From positions 1-34,691 of the forward strand of contig JAOAPX010000026.1 in NCBI GenBank assembly GCA_025463125.1: 34,691 bases of DNA, given 5' to 3'. The notes under the pieces were generated by a model that saw only the letters and a list, made by a program, of their open reading frames with translations, ran no database searches and was not told the origin of the DNA. The number at the start of each line of letters is the position of its first letter. The first letter of the stretch is position 1. This document shows, one piece after another, positions 32,890 to 34,691 of the stretch. This DNA is from Acidobacteriota bacterium (GTDB lineage: Bacteria; Acidobacteriota; Blastocatellia; Pyrinomonadales; Pyrinomonadaceae). A program made the translations under genes and the position numbers.

Positions 32890-33741
32890 TTAGTTGGAAG
32901 GCATTTTAACAGCAGTCGCGCGTTCTTCAAAATTCATATCCGGCGACCCGAAAACGCAGCGCGCTTTTCCGAGAAAGGTTTTCTTCTCGCGCATCGCCGC
33001 AATCATTTCAGCCCAGCCGTGCGTGTTTATCCAGAGCCAGTTATAACTGTAAATCGGTTTGATAATGCCGTAGCGCGGCGTTTCGGTTTCGGAAACGAAA
33101 GTGCCGAACATCCTGTCCCAGAAAATAAAAATTCCGCCGTAATTTTTGTCGAGATAATCGTCGTTGACGCCGTGATGAACGCGGTGGTGCGACGGCGTAT
33201 TCAAAATATATTCAAAAAAAGCGGGAAGTTTTTTGACAAGTTTTGTGTGAATCCAGAATTGATAAATTAAATTAAGCCCGTGCATCGTCACAAAAGCCCA
33301 GAGCGGAAAACCGAGTAGCGCGGCTGGAAGATAGAAAATCCAGTGAGCGATACCCGAAAACCAGCTTTGGCGCACCGCGACGCTTAAATTGTATTGATTC
33401 GAAGAATGATGCACGACGTGAAAATTCCAGAAAAAGCGAATTTCGTGGCTGAAGCGATGAAACCAGTAATAAGCGAAATCATCGACGAATAAAAGTATCG
33501 CCCACGCCCACCAGGCGTTCATAGGCATTTTATACGGCGCGATTTCGTAAAGCGAAAGATAAAACACGCCCGTAAACAAACCGAAAAACGCGCCCCAAAC
33601 GACGCTGCCGAACCCGAGCGCGATATTTGTCCACGCGTCTTTGCGGTTATATTCCTCGTTTGCGTACCGAACGGCGAAATAAGCCTCGATAGCGATCAGC
33701 AAAGCGAAAAAAGGAATGGCAATGACCGTCGGCTTGAGCAT
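32890..33741 (-). CDS. Sterol desaturase / fatty acid hydroxylase family protein
   Basis: Membrane-bound di-iron oxygenase. Three histidine clusters: HRFSH (95-99), HVVHH (108-112) and SHHRVHH (184-190), with additional His154 and His165 between. Several membrane helices (about 5-22, 40-66, 76-90, 130-160) flank them. At 283 residues it is typical. Substrates in relatives include sterols, fatty acids and carotenoids; the specific lipid is unknown. The squalene/phytoene synthase at the far end of the window would provide a possible terpenoid lipid link, but that is speculative. Confidence 0.92.
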   Translation of the reverse strand: MLKPTVIAIPFFALLIAIEAYFAVRYANEEYNRKDAWTNIALGFGSVVWGAFFGLFTGVFYLSLYEIAPYKMPMNAWWAWAILLFVDDFAYYWFHRFSHEIRFFWNFHVVHHSSNQYNLSVAVRQSWFSGIAHWIFYLPAALLGFPLWAFVTMHGLNLIYQFWIHTKLVKKLPAFFEYILNTPSHHRVHHGVNDDYLDKNYGGIFIFWDRMFGTFVSETETPRYGIIKPIYSYNWLWINTHGWAEMIAAMREKKTFLGKARCVFGSPDMNFEERATAVKMPSN

Positions 33742-33860
33742 ATTTAAATTATAATTCTATCTTGAAAATAACCTCGTTTGATTATGATAAAACTCAAATT
33801 ATCATATTCTAAAAATTAAGATTCCTGCAAATTCGGCGAGGTTTGCCGCGTAAATGTTGG

Positions 33861-34415
33861 TCAGATTTTCTTTTCGTTTTCGCTTTCAAATATTAGTTTT
33901 TCGAGCCGATTTTGTTTCGTTGATTCCTGTTTTGCCGACATTACCCAATTTACCATCTGCTTCTTATACCAATACGCTTGTTTCTCGAAAAACTCCAAAG
34001 CCTTTTCGCTTTCTTTGAATTTCTTTTCAAATTTATCAGAAAACTGTTTCAACTCATTTTCATAAGCGTAAACGGCAGATTTTTCGTCTCTTTGCTTTAT
34101 CAAATGCCGCGATTCCCGCAGGTCTTATCAAACCTTTTTCCCTTAAAATCGAACCTTTGCGATATTAACCGCGCTCCAAACCGATTTCGCCTTGCGCGGC
34201 GTAAACCGAATTGCATAACTTTCCGCATCAATCGAACGCCGCACGCCGTCAATCCAGCCGAACCACAGCGCTTCATCAACTGATTGCGACCAAGTCATGC
34301 TTGGCTTGCTCGAACCGACTTTATAAAAACCAACTAAAAGCTCAATTTCTTTATTGTGAATTTCCTCAAGCCATTCGCGAAAAACGAATTGTGTCGAAAA
34401 GAATTTCGGATTCAT
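33861..34415 (-). pseudogene. YdeI/OmpD-associated-family protein gene with two compensating frameshifts
   Basis: Two ORFs in the same frame cover the halves of one protein: 34415-34143 (MNPKFFSTQFVFREWLEE..., SVDEALWFGWIDGVRRSID, TPRKAKSVWSAVNIAKV) and 34103-33861 (ENELKQFSDKFEKKFKES..., NWVMSAKQESTKQNRLEKLI). The missing middle, LREKGLIRPAGIAAFDKA, is readable in another frame between them. The reading frame is therefore lost by a one-base change just after VNIAKV and regained by the opposite change near AFDKAK, about 50 bases later. The family (bacteriocin-protection, YdeI-like) is about 190 residues, as the joined product would be. True pseudogene, programmed shift or sequencing error cannot be told apart here. 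Confidence 0.8.
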
Positions 34416-34418
34416 AAA

Positions 34419-34691
34419 TTATGCTTCTTTTTCGAGCAGTATTTTTATAATTTGTTTTTCCTGCTTGCGCTCTTTTTTGAATCGTTTGGATTTTAATTCG
34501 GCACAATATTTATTTTTGTCGGAATCAAAACGCATTTCGTGTTCGATAAAAAATGAACCCTGCTCAATCATTAAACCGTTCATACTGCAAGTCTCGTAAC
34601 CGCAACTGTGTTTGGAATAAAATCCAAAATTTCTATGTTTTATTTTTTTATCTTTGAGAATTTTCTCTTGATTAATTCTTATTTGTTTCCA
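34419..34691 (-). CDS. Hypothetical protein, partial at window edge
   Basis: The minus-strand frame is open from the window end to a TAA at 34419-34421, 90 residues visible and the start lying beyond the window. The N-terminal visible part holds HSCGYETCSMNGLMIEQ (two Cys with spacing C-x4-C), another Cys further on, then a highly charged C-terminus KSKRFKKERKQEK followed by a short hydrophobic end. No family recognised. It stops 3 bases before the start of the YdeI-like gene, so both were probably one transcript. Confidence 0.55.
   Translation of the reverse strand, partial: WKQIRINQEKILKDKKIKHRNFGFYSKHSCGYETCSMNGLMIEQGSFFIEHEMRFDSDKNKYCAELKSKRFKKERKQEKQIIKILLEKEA

Overview
The window looks like a chromosomal segment of a Gram-negative, aerobic, moderate-GC bacterium. 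My best guess is Acidobacteriota, class Blastocatellia (Pyrinomonadaceae-like). LpxC implies lipid A and an outer membrane. Several proteins carry clean signal peptides. The mix of secreted beta-helix/cohesin proteins, erythromycin-esterase-like enzymes, crotonases, an AtuA-type protein and AT-rich palindromic spacers fits that group. The taxonomy is inference from gene content. I saw no rRNA, tRNA, CRISPR array, transposase or prophage gene.

Layout. (1) 1-3.5 kb, plus strand: the 3' part of a squalene/phytoene synthase, a secreted isoaspartyl peptidase, and cinA, closed by hairpin terminators. (2) 3.57-8.03 kb, minus strand: a 1484-residue exported mosaic protein (two beta-helix blocks, an Ig-like domain, two cohesin-like domains, a dockerin-like segment, two carboxypeptidase-regulatory-like domains). 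An 840-bp gene-free region follows, packed with stem-loops and holding plus-strand terminators that belong to no visible gene. (3) 8.87-16.2 kb: a QueD-like 6-pyruvoyl-tetrahydropterin synthase family protein, an erythromycin-esterase-like protein, a VTT/DedA-superfamily membrane protein, a tiny exported peptide, a threonine-dehydratase-like PLP enzyme, gnd with an unusual insertion, a membrane-anchored hypothetical, and lpxC. (4) 16.4-20.6 kb, plus strand: a conserved hypothetical, an EVE-domain protein, and a two-gene unit of a circularly permuted ATP-grasp enzyme and an exported metzincin protease. (5) 20.7-32.1 kb: scattered acyl-CoA metabolism genes (carboxyltransferase, two crotonases, an epoxide-hydrolase-like enzyme, AtuA N- and C-domains as separate genes on opposite strands, a stand-alone B12-binding mutase subunit). 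Interspersed are pyrophosphatase, a DUF1737 protein, a Nudix hydrolase, an exported hypothetical and two small exported 11-residue-repeat proteins. (6) 32.1-34.7 kb, minus strand: an exported DUF3298-like protein, a sterol-desaturase-family enzyme, a YdeI-like gene broken by two compensating frameshifts, and a partial Cys-containing ORF running off the window.

Working together: the carboxyltransferase, crotonases, AtuA pieces and mutase subunit could form part of a branched-chain or acyclic-terpenoid acyl-CoA breakdown route ending in methylmalonyl-CoA/succinyl-CoA. The biotin carboxylase, acyl-CoA dehydrogenase and large mutase subunit are not here, so the route is incomplete within the window. 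The most unusual signals are the uninterrupted 11-residue periodicity shared by the two small secreted proteins at 30.6-31.5 kb, the hairpin cluster at 8.16-8.50 kb, the split AtuA, and the low-complexity in-frame insertions in otherwise conserved enzymes.
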